A stretch of 64,000 nucleotides of DNA from Lysinibacillus xylanilyticus (GCF_001708185.1 NZ_MDDN01000001.1:62001-126000); one strand, 5' to 3'. Positions 50,235 through 60,418 are shown, counted from the first letter of the stretch. Notes: generated by a model from the sequence alone, not told the origin. A program made the numbers and translations.

Positions 50235-51437
50235 TTAAACTGAAAGTACTGTATTTTGTTGGAATAGTTCTGATACACCTGACTCAACAGCAGCACCACT
50301 TACAGCACGTGAAACAATTGCAACTACCCGCTCATCTAATGATTTAGGCACGATATATTCCTCTGTTAATTCCTCGTCACTTACAAGGGATGCAATCGCT
50401 TCAACTGCGGCTAACTTCATCGCTTCATTAATATCCGTTGCTCGCACATCCAATGTCCCACGGAAAATACCAGGGAAAGCAAGCACATTGTTAATTTGGT
50501 TTGGATAATCTGAGCGTCCCGTTCCCATTACACGTACACCCCACGCTTTAGCATTTTCATACTTAATTTCTGGATTTGGATTTGCTAGTGCAAACACGAC
50601 TGGATCTTCATTCATAGAAGCAATATGCGCTTCTGTTAATAAATTTGCAACTGATACACCGATAAAGACATCAGCACCCAGTAGGGCATCCTCCAATGTT
50701 CCATGCAATTTTTCTGGATTTGTTAAATGGGCAACCGTTTCTTTAATTGGATTCATCCCTTCAGCGCGCCCTTCATAAATAAGACCTTTTGTATCACACA
50801 TATAAATATTTTTATAACCCATTTGCACAAGAATACGTAAAATAGCAATCCCCGCTGCGCCTGCGCCGTTAATGACAACCTTCATTGTTGCCACATCTTT
50901 TTTTACAATACGATTAGCATTAATCATCCCTGCACCTACGACAATCGCCGTCCCATGCTGATCATCATGGAACACCGGAATATCACATTCTTGGCGGAGA
51001 CGATCTTCAATTTCAAAGCATCTTGGTGCTGAAATATCTTCTAAATTTACAGCACCAAAAGTTGGAGCAAGCGCCTTCACAATGCTGACGATTTCATCCG
51101 TATTCTTCGTATCTAAACAAATAGGAAAAGCATCAACATTGGCAAAACGCTTTAATAAAATCGCCTTCCCCTCCATTACTGGTAATGCTGCCTTCGGACC
51201 GATATCTCCTAAACCTAGTACCGCAGTACCATCTGAAACAACTGCCACCATATTTCCTTTCATAGTATAGTCGTAAACAAGTGATGGATTTCTTTCAATC
51301 TCTATACAAGGTGCAGCTACCCCTGGAGAATATGCAAGACTTAGATCATAGGAATCTTGCACAGGTACCTTTGAAATCACCTCTAATTTTCCACAATAAT
51401 GCTCGTGCATTTCTAAAGCCTTTTTCATAACATCCAT
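50235..51437 (-). CDS. NAD(P)-dependent malic enzyme
   Basis: 400 residues. SLAYSPGVAAPCIEI, metal-binding EDISAPRCFEIE and FHDDQHGTAIV, and Rossmann GAGAAGIAI are all intact, as in the short bacterial form (YtsJ-like). It decarboxylates malate to pyruvate with reduction of NAD(P). The C-terminus lacks the phosphotransacetylase domain found in MaeB. AAAGGATGGG precedes ATG 51437. Confidence 0.94.
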   Translation of the reverse strand: MDVMKKALEMHEHYCGKLEVISKVPVQDSYDLSLAYSPGVAAPCIEIERNPSLVYDYTMKGNMVAVVSDGTAVLGLGDIGPKAALPVMEGKAILLKRFANVDAFPICLDTKNTDEIVSIVKALAPTFGAVNLEDISAPRCFEIEDRLRQECDIPVFHDDQHGTAIVVGAGMINANRIVKKDVATMKVVINGAGAAGIAILRILVQMGYKNIYMCDTKGLIYEGRAEGMNPIKETVAHLTNPEKLHGTLEDALLGADVFIGVSVANLLTEAHIASMNEDPVVFALANPNPEIKYENAKAWGVRVMGTGRSDYPNQINNVLAFPGIFRGTLDVRATDINEAMKLAAVEAIASLVSDEELTEEYIVPKSLDERVVAIVSRAVSGAAVESGVSELFQQNTVLSV

Positions 51438-51810
51438 TCAATCCCATCCTTTTCTTATGAATTATTATATATTTTAGAATCATAATACTTTGTGAAAGCA
51501 AAGTCAACGAATTTTCTGTCAATTTTATTTTTCATTAGAAATAAAGGCATTTACTATCGAAAATACCACTTTTTCATCTTGTTATTACTTTCACAATCAA
51601 TTATTTCAATATAATTGATTAATTGGTTTCCATCTAAAAAAATGTACACATATCGCCATTCAGGCTGTTCAACTTTTCACATAGTATTTTTCTTATGTAA
51701 AAGAGAAATTTTTCACAAACTAATGTAAGCGCATCCATTATTACATCTAGCTTCGTCACATTTTCTTCACATTTTTTCACAAAGCTTTTTATTATTTCAT
51801 TCTAACTAAC
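51438..51810. other. Intergenic region upstream of the malic enzyme gene
   Basis: No gene seen. TGTAAGCGCATCCA at 51724-51737 differs at one position from the CcpA cre consensus TGWAARCGYTWNCW, about 290 bases before the malic enzyme start. The rest is AT-rich. Confidence 0.4.
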
Positions 51811-51814
51811 AAAA

Positions 51815-51839
51815 AAGAGCCCTTATATAAAGGACTCTT
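51815..51839 (-). terminator. Terminator overlapping the MBL-fold gene stop codon
   Basis: AAGAGCCCTT / AAGGACTCTT stem whose arm spans the TAA at 51823-51825; A6 follows, giving a U tract on the minus strand. Confidence 0.7.
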
Positions 51840-52656
51840 GCCTAAATTGGTTGATAAAAGCGGTGATAATATGTTTGGAAGACCACTGTTCCCCTGATAC
51901 TTTAGTAATCGGATAATCACGAACAAAGATTGCTTTAGTGATTTCTTCTACTGAATAACCTTTATTAAACAATTGCTTGACATTACCCTCCATGTCTTCT
52001 AAATAAGCTATTTTTTCTTGTATTTTTGCTCGACCATCCGCTATATAGCCTGCATGACAGCAATACACTTCCTCAAAATCATAGTTTAATATTTTCTTTA
52101 AAGACGCCAAGGTATGTACGATATTTTCTTCATCAAGGACAACCTTTGTTTTCGTCTGTATATACAAATCGCCTGTAAACATAGCACCTGTTTTACGATT
52201 GTAAAATGATACATGATCTGTTGTGTGTCCCGGTGTTGCAATAACGTCCCATGTTGCTGTATTCGTTTGCAATGTATCGCCAAATGGTTGCGCTACAAAA
52301 GCCGGTCGTTCTCCCCATAATGCCTGTCGATAAATTGGATAGTCTCCATCCTCTGCACAAATACTAACCGAATCACGATGAACAAAGATTGGTACACCCT
52401 TATGCTGTTGAATCCATGCTGCATTTCCTGCATGATCCTCATGGGAATGTGTCAGTGCCACTTGTTCAATCGGTATCTCGTTAAAAAAGGATTGGAACTC
52501 CTGTGTCAGTGAGTAAGAACCTGTATCAATTAATAACCCATCGACAAAAAAGCAATAAACACTCAATCCAAAACCATCAACTGCTACTTTACCATGTGAA
52601 CATTGCACATCTCGATTTCGTTGAATTTCTATACTTTTCTCTCGTTTAAACATCAT
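51823..52656 (-). CDS. MBL-fold metallo-hydrolase
   Basis: 277 residues. Zinc motif HSHEDH (H70, H72, D74, H75), later TPGHTTDHV and FTGDLYI and CCHAGY give the remaining ligands, as in glyoxalase II-like metallo-beta-lactamase-fold enzymes; the C-terminal ~70 residues are helical. Substrate unknown. ATG 52656 follows GGAAGGAGG. Confidence 0.9.
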   Translation of the reverse strand: MMFKREKSIEIQRNRDVQCSHGKVAVDGFGLSVYCFFVDGLLIDTGSYSLTQEFQSFFNEIPIEQVALTHSHEDHAGNAAWIQQHKGVPIFVHRDSVSICAEDGDYPIYRQALWGERPAFVAQPFGDTLQTNTATWDVIATPGHTTDHVSFYNRKTGAMFTGDLYIQTKTKVVLDEENIVHTLASLKKILNYDFEEVYCCHAGYIADGRAKIQEKIAYLEDMEGNVKQLFNKGYSVEEITKAIFVRDYPITKVSGEQWSSKHIITAFINQFRQESFI

Positions 52657-52877
52657 TTTTCCTCCTTCCCCCTTTGTAAAAAGAGTGTAACACAAAATGA
52701 ATAGTCAGTCATTTTAAGAGTACATAACAATTCGCATCGAAAGATGATTACTATTAAAACTTTCAGTATTACTAGAGAGACCATAGCATCGTATTTTACA
52801 ATCATAAAAAAGTCCATCTTGCTGAGCGGAGGGTAAAATCCACATATATTGTTTCATAATTGCTCGTTCTGGCGTGC

Positions 52878-53575
52878 TATCCACGATTTTGGTGAGTCTA
52901 TCCACGATTTTGACGGTTCTATCCACGATTTGGGCGGTGCTATCCACGACTTTGACGCTTCTATCCACGACTTTGGATTTTTATCCGTCGCTTTAACGAT
53001 TCTATCCGTCTCCTTGGCTCTTCTTTCCGTCGCTTCGGCTTTTCTTTCCGTCGCTCTGATTCTATCTGTCACCTTGGCTCTTATTTCCGTCGCTCTTCTC
53101 TTTCTTTCCGTCGCTCTGATTCTATCTGTCACCTTGGCTCCTCTTTCCGTCGCTCTTACCTTTCTTTCCGTCACTCTTGTCTTTCTTTCCGTCACTTCGG
53201 CTTTTCTTTTCGTCGCTCTTGCCTTTCTTTCCGTCACTCTTATCTTTCTTTCCGTCGCTCTGATCTCTATCCGTCACTCTTGCCTTTCTTTCCGTCGCTT
53301 TTGCTTTTCTTCCCGTCGCTCTGATTCTATCCGTCACCTTCGCTCTTCTTTCCATCGCTCTTGCCTTTCTTTCCGTCGCTCTGATTTCTATCCGTCACTT
53401 TGGCTCTTCTTTCCGTCGCTCTTGCCTTTCTTTCCGTCGCTTCGGCTTTTCTTTCCGTCGCTCTGTTTTCTATCCGTCGCTTCGGCTCTTCTTTCCGTCG
53501 CTCTTGCCTTTCTTTCCGTCACTTCGGCTTTTCTTTCCGTCGCTCTGATTTCTATCCGTCACCTTAGCTCTCACT
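52878..53575. repeat. ~700-bp tandem array of about 33 units of 21 (sometimes 18-20) bp
   Basis: First part: CTATCCACGA-type units starting at 52878, 52899, 52920, 52941 and 52962, exactly 21 apart. Then the core changes to TTTCCGTCGCT / TATCCGTCAC with steps of mostly 21, some 18 and single 19 and 20 (for example 53003, 53024, 53045, 53063, 53084, 53105, 53123, 53144, 53165, 53186, 53207, 53228, 53249). Long open frames on both strands are by-products of low complexity; the period breaks of 19 and 20 shift the frame and no ribosome binding site is present. Confidence 0.9.
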
Positions 53576-53608
53576 CCCCTTTCCACTCCAATAAAAACAA
53601 AAAAACGC

Positions 53609-53632
53609 CCACCGAAGTGAGCGTTTCGTCTT
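53609..53632 (-). terminator. Terminator of the dynA-rhodanese operon
   Basis: AAACGC-CCAC / GTGA-GCGTTT stem with a CGAA loop and an A-run that reads as U on the minus strand. Confidence 0.7.
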
Positions 53633-53639
53633 TAATCAA

Positions 53640-54449
53640 TTATTCATTTGTCCCTTTTTCTACATCATATTCTGTAATCCAGTCACTAAAGCTGCCTACA
53701 TACAGTTGAATATTTTCATAACCTTCATCTGCTAGCACTGCATACAATGGTGATGCTGTAACACCGCTGCCACAATAAACAACTACGTGCTCGTCGCGTG
53801 CAACTTTGCTACGTAACGCATCATTGGCTTGCAATTGACCATCGGATTTTAATTGCTCCCAGTCAAAGTTTTTCGCCGTTGGAATATGCCCAGCTACTTT
53901 ATCAAGAGGCTCTATTTCACCACGGTAGCGAACTGCTGCACGCGCATCTAACAACGTCGCATTTACCTCTCCATCTACAATGGCTTTTACCGCTTGACGT
54001 GGAGCATACAATTCATCTTGCCAAGTAAATTCAATCGTAGTTGGTGGGTATTTAATAATATCTTTTGTGAACGATATCTTTTCCTCAAGAGCGGGTGCAC
54101 CGCCATTCACAATCACTACATTCGGAAAGCCTGCATACGTCAGCATCCACCAAGCACGTGGTGCAAATGGTGCAGCTCCTTGATCGTAAACAACAATTTG
54201 GTCTTCATAGCGTAACCCTAATCCTTGAAATACGGCCGCTAGCTTTTCCTTGTTTGGCATTGGATGACGACCATTGTTGGACTCCATATCTGACAGCTCT
54301 TGCTCTAAATCAATATAAATTGCTCCTGGTGCATGCCCTTCTTCAAATGCTTTTTTACCTGCTTCTTTGTCTTGTAAATCAAAGCGAGCATCTACGAAAC
54401 GGGCTCCGTCTAATTGAATTTCCTCAACTAATTTGAATACTTTTCCCAA
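53640..54449 (-). CDS. Thiosulfate/3-mercaptopyruvate sulfurtransferase (tandem rhodanese)
   Basis: About 269 residues with two rhodanese domains: the first degenerate (VDARFDLQD, then VVYDQGAAPFAPRAWW), the second active with the cysteine loop CGSGVTA (about residue 230). It moves sulfane sulfur to an acceptor. Start is likely TTG 54449, 6 bases after AGGTGA; GTG 54458 overlaps that ribosome binding site. The site overlaps the dynA stop, so the two genes are translationally coupled. Confidence 0.88.
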   Translation of the reverse strand: MGKVFKLVEEIQLDGARFVDARFDLQDKEAGKKAFEEGHAPGAIYIDLEQELSDMESNNGRHPMPNKEKLAAVFQGLGLRYEDQIVVYDQGAAPFAPRAWWMLTYAGFPNVVIVNGGAPALEEKISFTKDIIKYPPTTIEFTWQDELYAPRQAVKAIVDGEVNATLLDARAAVRYRGEIEPLDKVAGHIPTAKNFDWEQLKSDGQLQANDALRSKVARDEHVVVYCGSGVTASPLYAVLADEGYENIQLYVGSFSDWITEYDVEKGTNE

Positions 54450-54459
54450 GTGAATCACC

Positions 54460-57400
54460 TCACACGTATTGTAATTGAGCGTAAATATCTTTCCAAGAAG
54501 CTAAACGACTTTCTTCTTGAAGTGCAAGTCTTTCTGTGGCAATTTGTTCAAGAGCCTGATGGTAAATATACAGACGTAATTTCTCTGCTTCCTCAGCAAT
54601 AAAAGTAATGGCCCATGTCATGAGAGATATTTTCTGTGCATCTAAGTAGTTTTGCGCATCTGGTTTCGTTAATACCTCAAGCGCCTCACTTAGCTTCACT
54701 TTTTCATTCTTTTCAAAGAATGCCTTCGGATTGCGGAAATGTGATTTCACCCCTGCATATTTCACGATATCTGTAAATGGTCCTTCAAAATCAAGCAAAT
54801 CTGGCTCAGAAGGTTCAAACGCTAAAAATGAGAAGCTGCGGTTTAATTCTTTAAGCTCACGTACTTCATCTTTAAAGCGCAGTTGCATCTTCTTACTTAT
54901 AAACTGTGATAAACGGAAGTTTGTTACTCGCATTTCTTGCGTAAAATCAAATCGTAAGCTTTGCATTACTTCCTTTAATGCATGCTCTAAAGCTTGCTGA
55001 GCTGGCATTGCTGCGAATGTTGACGGATTGTAGCCTTCCTTAAAGAACTCTGGGTAACGATAATACACGCGCTGAAGGACATAATACAGTAATTCATCAA
55101 GCTCTTGCTTCGTTTCACTTTCTAGCATACTTGTATTGAGCGTATTGAACTTCGATTTAATATGCTGTTCAAGTGTTGTTAATTCCTCTAAACGCTCGTC
55201 TTTACGCTTTAAGTTCTCTTCTGTCTGTGCAATCAAATCACCTAAACGTTGTTCCGTTTTATCGACTTCCTCTGCAAGTGCCTGCACAGCCAATGCACTT
55301 AATTCATCATTCAAGAATGTGTGGAAGGCATCTTCGAAAGGCGGCATACCTGATGTTAAATCAGCACCTTCTACTTTTTCTTTTAAAGCCATTAAGCTCG
55401 ACACACCGTAAAGTCGAGGGAAGCGAATGCCAAAGCGTTGTAACTCTGAACGTACATAACCTTTTACATCTTCCTGCTCTTCTTCTGTTGTCGCTAAATC
55501 AATCGCATTGACGATAAAGAACATCTTATCAAGTTCGAAGGCGTCCTTCACACGTCCTAGCTGAATTAAAAACTCACGGTCAGCTTTTGCAAATGCATGA
55601 TTATAATAAGTAATAAACAAAATTGCATCAGCATTACGAATATATTCAAACGCAACACCTGTATGACGCGCATTAATAGAATCTGCTCCTGGTGTGTCAA
55701 CAAGTGTCACACCCATGCGTGTTAACGGACTATCATAATAGAAATCAATATTATCAACAAAGCATGATTTATTTTCTTGTGCAACAAATTTTTCGAACTC
55801 TTCACGATTAACACGTAATACTTTCCCAAGCTCAGACTTAAATGTTGGGAATCCTTCTTTATATGCACGAATAAATGATTTATGCACATTTAAGCGTTCG
55901 TCCGTTAGCTGCACCGCAAGTCCTTCATCTGCACGATTAAACGCTTCTTCTAGAGTAGAAACTGATAAACCAACTGCTGCATACGAACCTTGAATGTCCT
56001 CAAGCATTTGGTCAGCTGTTTTTAATAATACATCGGCTGTTTCATGCGGATGCTCTGGTGTCACAGGACGAATTTTATTAATAGCCGCCGTTGTAGGGTT
56101 TGGTGATACAGGTAAAACCTTGGCACCCATTAAGGCATTAGAGAATGAAGATTTCCCAGCACTAAATGCACCGAACAGCGCGATTGTGAAATCCTTTTTC
56201 TGTAATCGTTCTACCTTATTTTCTAAGTAAGTTGCTACTTCCGCAAAGCCTTGTACCTCTTTTACAGCATTTGCCGTATGAAGTGCACGCTTAACCACAC
56301 CTTCAATAGGAAGACTTGTTGCACTAGCTGCTTGCTGTGCCTCTTCTTGCTGTAACGCTTCCTCTTTTGGTTTTAACATCGATTCATCAAATAATCGAAT
56401 CTCTGCTAAATCTTTCTTAAAGGCATTGTCCCAGTTTGTAAGCTGTTGATTTGCCAGTTTACGAATTTCATTACTCGCCTGATGCATAATGCTTGCACTA
56501 TATTGCTGGTAACCCTCAATTTCAAGCACTGCATGAATGGCATCAACTTTCGCTTGCATCCCTGCCATTTTTAATTTAGATGGAGCAGCCGTTTCTGTTG
56601 CTACCGCCTGTAATGTTGAGGCTTGCGCATCCTTCCAATTATCTGTTTCCTGGATATAGTAGCGCTTAGTCGCCTCTGCCACACGATTAGCAAAATTTAA
56701 CACAGCATCTCCCGTTAAAATTGCACCTACTTGTACATGCTGCTCAATAAGTGAAAATGGTAATTCAAAGGCGTAGGCATCAATAGCTGTAGCACGTTCT
56801 TCATTTAACGCACCAACATCCTTTATCACCTTTTTCATCAACCCTTTTAAATGTCCAGTAATTTGTGCATGTACAACGTTTTGATAAGTGCTATAGACGT
56901 CTTCTTTGCGGCGGTTACGCTCTTCCTCTGTTTTTTTCTTGGCGGTAAATAAGCCTCCCACCTTGAAGCCTTCTTGCTGACTTTCTAAATACAGACGTAA
57001 TTTATCGCGTAAATCTGCAGGCATAATCGCTGCATTCGCAAGTAGTTCTTTACGTTGCTCTTCAAACGTTTCATTCCATGCCTCTACTGAGAACAATTCA
57101 ACCTGACGATTTAATTTATTGTACTGTTCTAATATATCTTTATGGTGTGCCCAATCATCGGCACTTAAAACATCTTCATCGATATCTAAACGATCCTGTC
57201 TTTCTTCCGCTAAATAATTGTCATGCTCACTTTGTAATAAACGCAATGTATTTGATGCAGTCTGTACAAGCTGATCCTGCCAATCATTCATACTATCCAT
57301 AACGATTTTCTTTACGACCTCAAAATCGTTATAAGGGTGTTCAGGCTCTCTTAAGGAAGTGAAAAATACGCCTTTTGGTACTACTCCCCAAGCCGCAAAA

Positions 57401-58071
57401 GAATTGTGAACCGTTGCTTTAAATTCCTCAAAACTTAATTCATTTTCTTTATGCTTATCAATCATGTTAACGATTAAATAAACGTTTGGATTGTACTTCA
57501 TTAATTGCTTGGTAAATTGGAAATTCAATTCCGATTGCACGTGATTGTAGTCCATAGTATAAAATACGATATCAGCAATATGAAGAGCTGACTCAGTTGA
57601 CATACGGTGTGCATCATCTGTTGAATCGACACCTGGCGTATCCATTACAGTGACGCCTAGTGGTAATGTCGATGTGCTATGTCCAATTTCAATTTGTGAC
57701 ACGAGATCCCCATTTTTACTTAGCTCTTTTACCGTTTTAAAATCATAGTCTGCTTCAAATTTCACAGGTTTTTCATTGTGCATATAGACAATCGCAAAGT
57801 CTTCGTCTGATTTATGGACTTTTACGATATTGGCACTCGTTGGAATTGGACTTGACGCAAGTAAGTCTTCACCTGATAATGCGTTAATCATACTCGACTT
57901 ACCAGCAGAGAAATGACCTGCAAAGCCAATAACATATTCTTTTTGCTGTATTTTACGTGCAAAAAGTGATGTCTTATCCATACGCACTGTATCATCATTA
58001 TGCTGATAAATTATGTATTGTAACGCGGCTTGCTTTAAAAGCCCCTCCAACTGTTGTTCAAAATCATTCAT
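54460..58071 (-). CDS. dynA: DynA-type double dynamin-like GTPase
   Basis: 1203 residues made of two fused dynamin-like modules, matching Bacillus DynA (about 1193). Module 1: P-loop GHFSAGKSS (52-60), DTPGVDS, NMID. Module 2: P-loop GAFSAGKSS (near 630), DTPGADS, NAID; long coiled coils follow each GTPase. DynA tethers and fuses membranes and helps resist phage and membrane damage. ATG 58071 (MNDFEQQLE) follows AAAGGGG; an in-frame ATG at 58116 would add 15 residues through the ribosome binding site. Confidence 0.95.
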   Translation of the reverse strand: MNDFEQQLEGLLKQAALQYIIYQHNDDTVRMDKTSLFARKIQQKEYVIGFAGHFSAGKSSMINALSGEDLLASSPIPTSANIVKVHKSDEDFAIVYMHNEKPVKFEADYDFKTVKELSKNGDLVSQIEIGHSTSTLPLGVTVMDTPGVDSTDDAHRMSTESALHIADIVFYTMDYNHVQSELNFQFTKQLMKYNPNVYLIVNMIDKHKENELSFEEFKATVHNSFAAWGVVPKGVFFTSLREPEHPYNDFEVVKKIVMDSMNDWQDQLVQTASNTLRLLQSEHDNYLAEERQDRLDIDEDVLSADDWAHHKDILEQYNKLNRQVELFSVEAWNETFEEQRKELLANAAIMPADLRDKLRLYLESQQEGFKVGGLFTAKKKTEEERNRRKEDVYSTYQNVVHAQITGHLKGLMKKVIKDVGALNEERATAIDAYAFELPFSLIEQHVQVGAILTGDAVLNFANRVAEATKRYYIQETDNWKDAQASTLQAVATETAAPSKLKMAGMQAKVDAIHAVLEIEGYQQYSASIMHQASNEIRKLANQQLTNWDNAFKKDLAEIRLFDESMLKPKEEALQQEEAQQAASATSLPIEGVVKRALHTANAVKEVQGFAEVATYLENKVERLQKKDFTIALFGAFSAGKSSFSNALMGAKVLPVSPNPTTAAINKIRPVTPEHPHETADVLLKTADQMLEDIQGSYAAVGLSVSTLEEAFNRADEGLAVQLTDERLNVHKSFIRAYKEGFPTFKSELGKVLRVNREEFEKFVAQENKSCFVDNIDFYYDSPLTRMGVTLVDTPGADSINARHTGVAFEYIRNADAILFITYYNHAFAKADREFLIQLGRVKDAFELDKMFFIVNAIDLATTEEEQEDVKGYVRSELQRFGIRFPRLYGVSSLMALKEKVEGADLTSGMPPFEDAFHTFLNDELSALAVQALAEEVDKTEQRLGDLIAQTEENLKRKDERLEELTTLEQHIKSKFNTLNTSMLESETKQELDELLYYVLQRVYYRYPEFFKEGYNPSTFAAMPAQQALEHALKEVMQSLRFDFTQEMRVTNFRLSQFISKKMQLRFKDEVRELKELNRSFSFLAFEPSEPDLLDFEGPFTDIVKYAGVKSHFRNPKAFFEKNEKVKLSEALEVLTKPDAQNYLDAQKISLMTWAITFIAEEAEKLRLYIYHQALEQIATERLALQEESRLASWKDIYAQLQYV

Positions 58072-58494
58072 AAAACCAGTAACCCCTTTATTCATATTAA
58101 TCAATTTGATCTTCATTCAGTAATGTTTGGATAGGAACTATAACCGCATTCATTTTACCATTTCAGAGGTGGTAGTTTCTCTGAATGAAGATAATCATAA
58201 TTAGTATTCTACCTTATTCGACAAGCAAAGTATAACACTAATTTACTTTCAAAAGCATATATATCAGGGTTTCAGACGTAATATTTGTACACACGGTGTT
58301 GGAATAAAGCGTGATACTTCTAAAAAAACTACTAATTTCTATTTCATAAAGGATGCATATCTAAGAAGCAAATAATTTTCTTCATATTTTAAGGTGAGGA
58401 TAAATAAAGTTAATAAATTGTTTGATGAGCGATTGCATCACTAATAACAATGAAAGCTATGGGGGTAACAATAAATAAATGGAGTGATAAAAAT
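58072..58494. other. Intergenic region between dynA and the DUF4183 genes
   Basis: No gene, terminator or clear repeat is seen apart from a short CTCTGAATGAAGAT that also follows other dispersed repeat copies. It must hold the divergent promoters of dynA and the DUF4183 gene, but none matches consensus well. Confidence 0.4.
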
Positions 58495-58920
58495 ATGGTG
58501 AATTATAGGGAACACCAAAAATTCGAGCGACAATGGGCATGTGATTGTGAAGATCGTTTTATATGGCCTCGTATAAAAGTCAGCACCATTCCTACAGTAG
58601 CCCCTCTCCCAGTCATTGAGCCTAATGGAGAAATTATTCCAACAGTCAATAGATATTTCTATATTGTTACATCAGATATTGATTTGACTAATGGGGCAAC
58701 TCTACCAGCTAACCTATTTTTCCATGACAACGGGAATCTAATAACTGAATTTTCAATTTTCAATCCGAATGGCTACGTCAATCTTTATATCAATGGTGTT
58801 ATGCAGGAGGGGGGGATATTTACCATAACTACAACCTCCCTAACCGTGAATCCTTATAATTCAACAATTTATAGAGGAACACCAATTATTATAGAATCAT
58901 TAGGATTTTCTACAAAATAA
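58495..58920 (+). CDS. DUF4183 protein 1
   Basis: 141 residues: a polar N-terminus (YREHQKFERQWACDCEDRF with a C-x-C pair) then a DUF4183 domain (about 60-141) with HDNGNLITEF, NGYVNLYINGVMQEGG and GTPIIIESLGF. DUF4183 is a beta-rich domain found on Bacillus surface or spore proteins, often next to collagen-like repeats; function is not known. ATG 58495 follows TGGAGTGAT. The adjacent gene has the same domain. Confidence 0.8.
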   Translation: MVNYREHQKFERQWACDCEDRFIWPRIKVSTIPTVAPLPVIEPNGEIIPTVNRYFYIVTSDIDLTNGATLPANLFFHDNGNLITEFSIFNPNGYVNLYINGVMQEGGIFTITTTSLTVNPYNSTIYRGTPIIIESLGFSTK

Positions 58921-58956
58921 AATAAGAATCATCGCTTTGAAAGGGGGTGAAAATAA

Positions 58957-59277
58957 GTGGCACTTTCCATTATCAATATCCATGTAAATGTTTCAGGTAC
59001 TTCGAGAAGATTTTTTAATGTTTTAGCTACACCCTTAACAATCACAGATGGTACAACGGTTGCTGCTACTACCTTCTTAAATGATAGCGGTAATGCTGCA
59101 ACTACTTTTCCAATCGTAACAAACGGTTACTATAATTTATATATAAATGGTGTGCTTCAAGAAGGTGCATCCTATACAGTTTCTGCTACAGAATTAACGT
59201 TTCATACTGTTACAGGCGCTATCTCTGCTGGAACACCAATCGTTATTGAAGCTGTAGAGTTAGTGACTACAATTTAG
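58957..59277 (+). CDS. DUF4183 protein 2
   Basis: 106 residues, essentially a bare DUF4183 domain: NDSGNAATTFPIVTNGYYNL, YINGVLQEGASYTV and GTPIVIEAVELVT. GTG start at 58957 with AAAGGGGGTGA 6 bases upstream. Co-directional with DUF4183 protein 1 (36-base gap), probably one operon and a tandem duplication that lost or gained the N-terminal part. Confidence 0.82.
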   Translation: MALSIINIHVNVSGTSRRFFNVLATPLTITDGTTVAATTFLNDSGNAATTFPIVTNGYYNLYINGVLQEGASYTVSATELTFHTVTGAISAGTPIVIEAVELVTTI

Positions 59278-59374
59278 TGTTCATGAATAAATTGGGTTGG
59301 GATGTATATGTAATCGAATACTACAATAGTATAGGAACACTACTTTCCAATAATATACCTTCCTATAATTAAAA

Positions 59375-59401
59375 GTGGATGCCCTACATTTTAGGGCATC
59401 C
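59375..59401 (+). terminator. Terminator of the DUF4183 operon
   Basis: TGGATGCCCTA / TAGGGCATCCA perfect 11-bp stem, 5-base loop. Confidence 0.8.
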
Positions 59402-59632
59402 ATCCATTCATACTACTTATATCGTTTGACGCTTTAATTCATAATTTTTTTGCATAATCCAGTGCATATGAGTCTTCTCCGTGTATACATATTGTTTGCA
59501 CGGAAATTTTGATTTTCTTTTACTGTAGACCTAACTTCATTCGATGTCAAAATTCCTTTGATATGTATAAGCATTTGAATTTTCTTCATTAAAAGAATTG
59601 TGCGTCGGCAAATCCACATCGTATGAGGAAAA

Positions 59633-60247
59633 TCAATCATTTGTTGCGCGAATTGTCTCCTCGATGCAGAGCCTAATACAAGTTATTAAATCTTGAATAT
59701 TCCATCCCGGTATTTTTCCATGCTGAATCGCCAAATCAAATGACGCAGGAATATGTATAAATCCAGCACGTACATCTTTATATTGCTTTGCGTAAACTAA
59801 CCCTTCATACATAATATTATTACATAAATAGGTTCCTGCCGTATTTGAAATTTCCGCTGGATACCCTTCTTTACATAATCGATTCACCATATTTCTGATC
59901 GGTAAATTCGTTATATAGGCGTCTACACCTCCATCATAAATACGCTCATCAACTGGTGTATAACCATTATTATCTGCTTCACCATCTTTAACATTAATCG
60001 CAATTCGCTCTGGCGTTATTTTAAAACGTCCTCCAGCTAGTCCTAATGAAATAATGATTTGTGGCTTTATCTCAGCAATATATTGTTTCAGCTGCTGAGC
60101 AGATTGCTGAAAATCTACAGACAAAACCCGGCCTACAATTTCATAGCCACCCATCTTTTCTCCATTTAACTTTTCTACAATTTGCATTGTTGGATTAATT
60201 TTATATTCAAGAAATGGTACAAACCCTGTTAATAATATTTTTGTCAT
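59633..60247 (-). CDS. pcp: Pyroglutamyl-peptidase I
   Basis: 204 residues, C15 cysteine peptidase. Catalytic E80 (ITPERIAIN), C142 (GTYLCNN) and H165 (FIHIPAS) fit the known triad spacing. It removes N-terminal pyroglutamate from peptides in the cytosol. ATG 60247 (MTKILLTGFVPF) lies 6 bases after AGGTGA; the GTG at 60256 is within that site. Confidence 0.94.
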   Translation of the reverse strand: MTKILLTGFVPFLEYKINPTMQIVEKLNGEKMGGYEIVGRVLSVDFQQSAQQLKQYIAEIKPQIIISLGLAGGRFKITPERIAINVKDGEADNNGYTPVDERIYDGGVDAYITNLPIRNMVNRLCKEGYPAEISNTAGTYLCNNIMYEGLVYAKQYKDVRAGFIHIPASFDLAIQHGKIPGWNIQDLITCIRLCIEETIRATND

Positions 60248-60390
60248 TTTCTTCACCTAAATTTCTATTGAACATTTTTTCATTGTTTCATAACCGTATG
60301 GATTTATTTAATTTTAAAACAAATTTCAGAAAAAACAAACAACTTTTTTTTGCATTTTATTGCAACGATAGGTTTAAAATTAATAAAAAA

Positions 60391-60418
60391 GCATAACCCA
60401 AAATTACTCGGGTCATGC
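60391..60418 (-). terminator. Terminator of the 29-residue peptide gene
   Basis: GCATAACCC / GGGTCATGC stem (one G-U) with six A's at 60385-60390, i.e. U6 on the minus strand. Confidence 0.8.

Noticed and set aside
52849-53709. 286-codon plus-strand open frame through the 53 kb array
   Set aside because: It overlaps open frames on the other strand, has no ribosome binding site, runs into the rhodanese gene and arises from stop-free low-complexity repeats with frame-shifting 19- and 20-bp steps.
59434-59640. 68-codon minus-strand open frame downstream of pcp
   Set aside because: No ribosome binding site and it overlaps the pcp stop region; no domain recognised.
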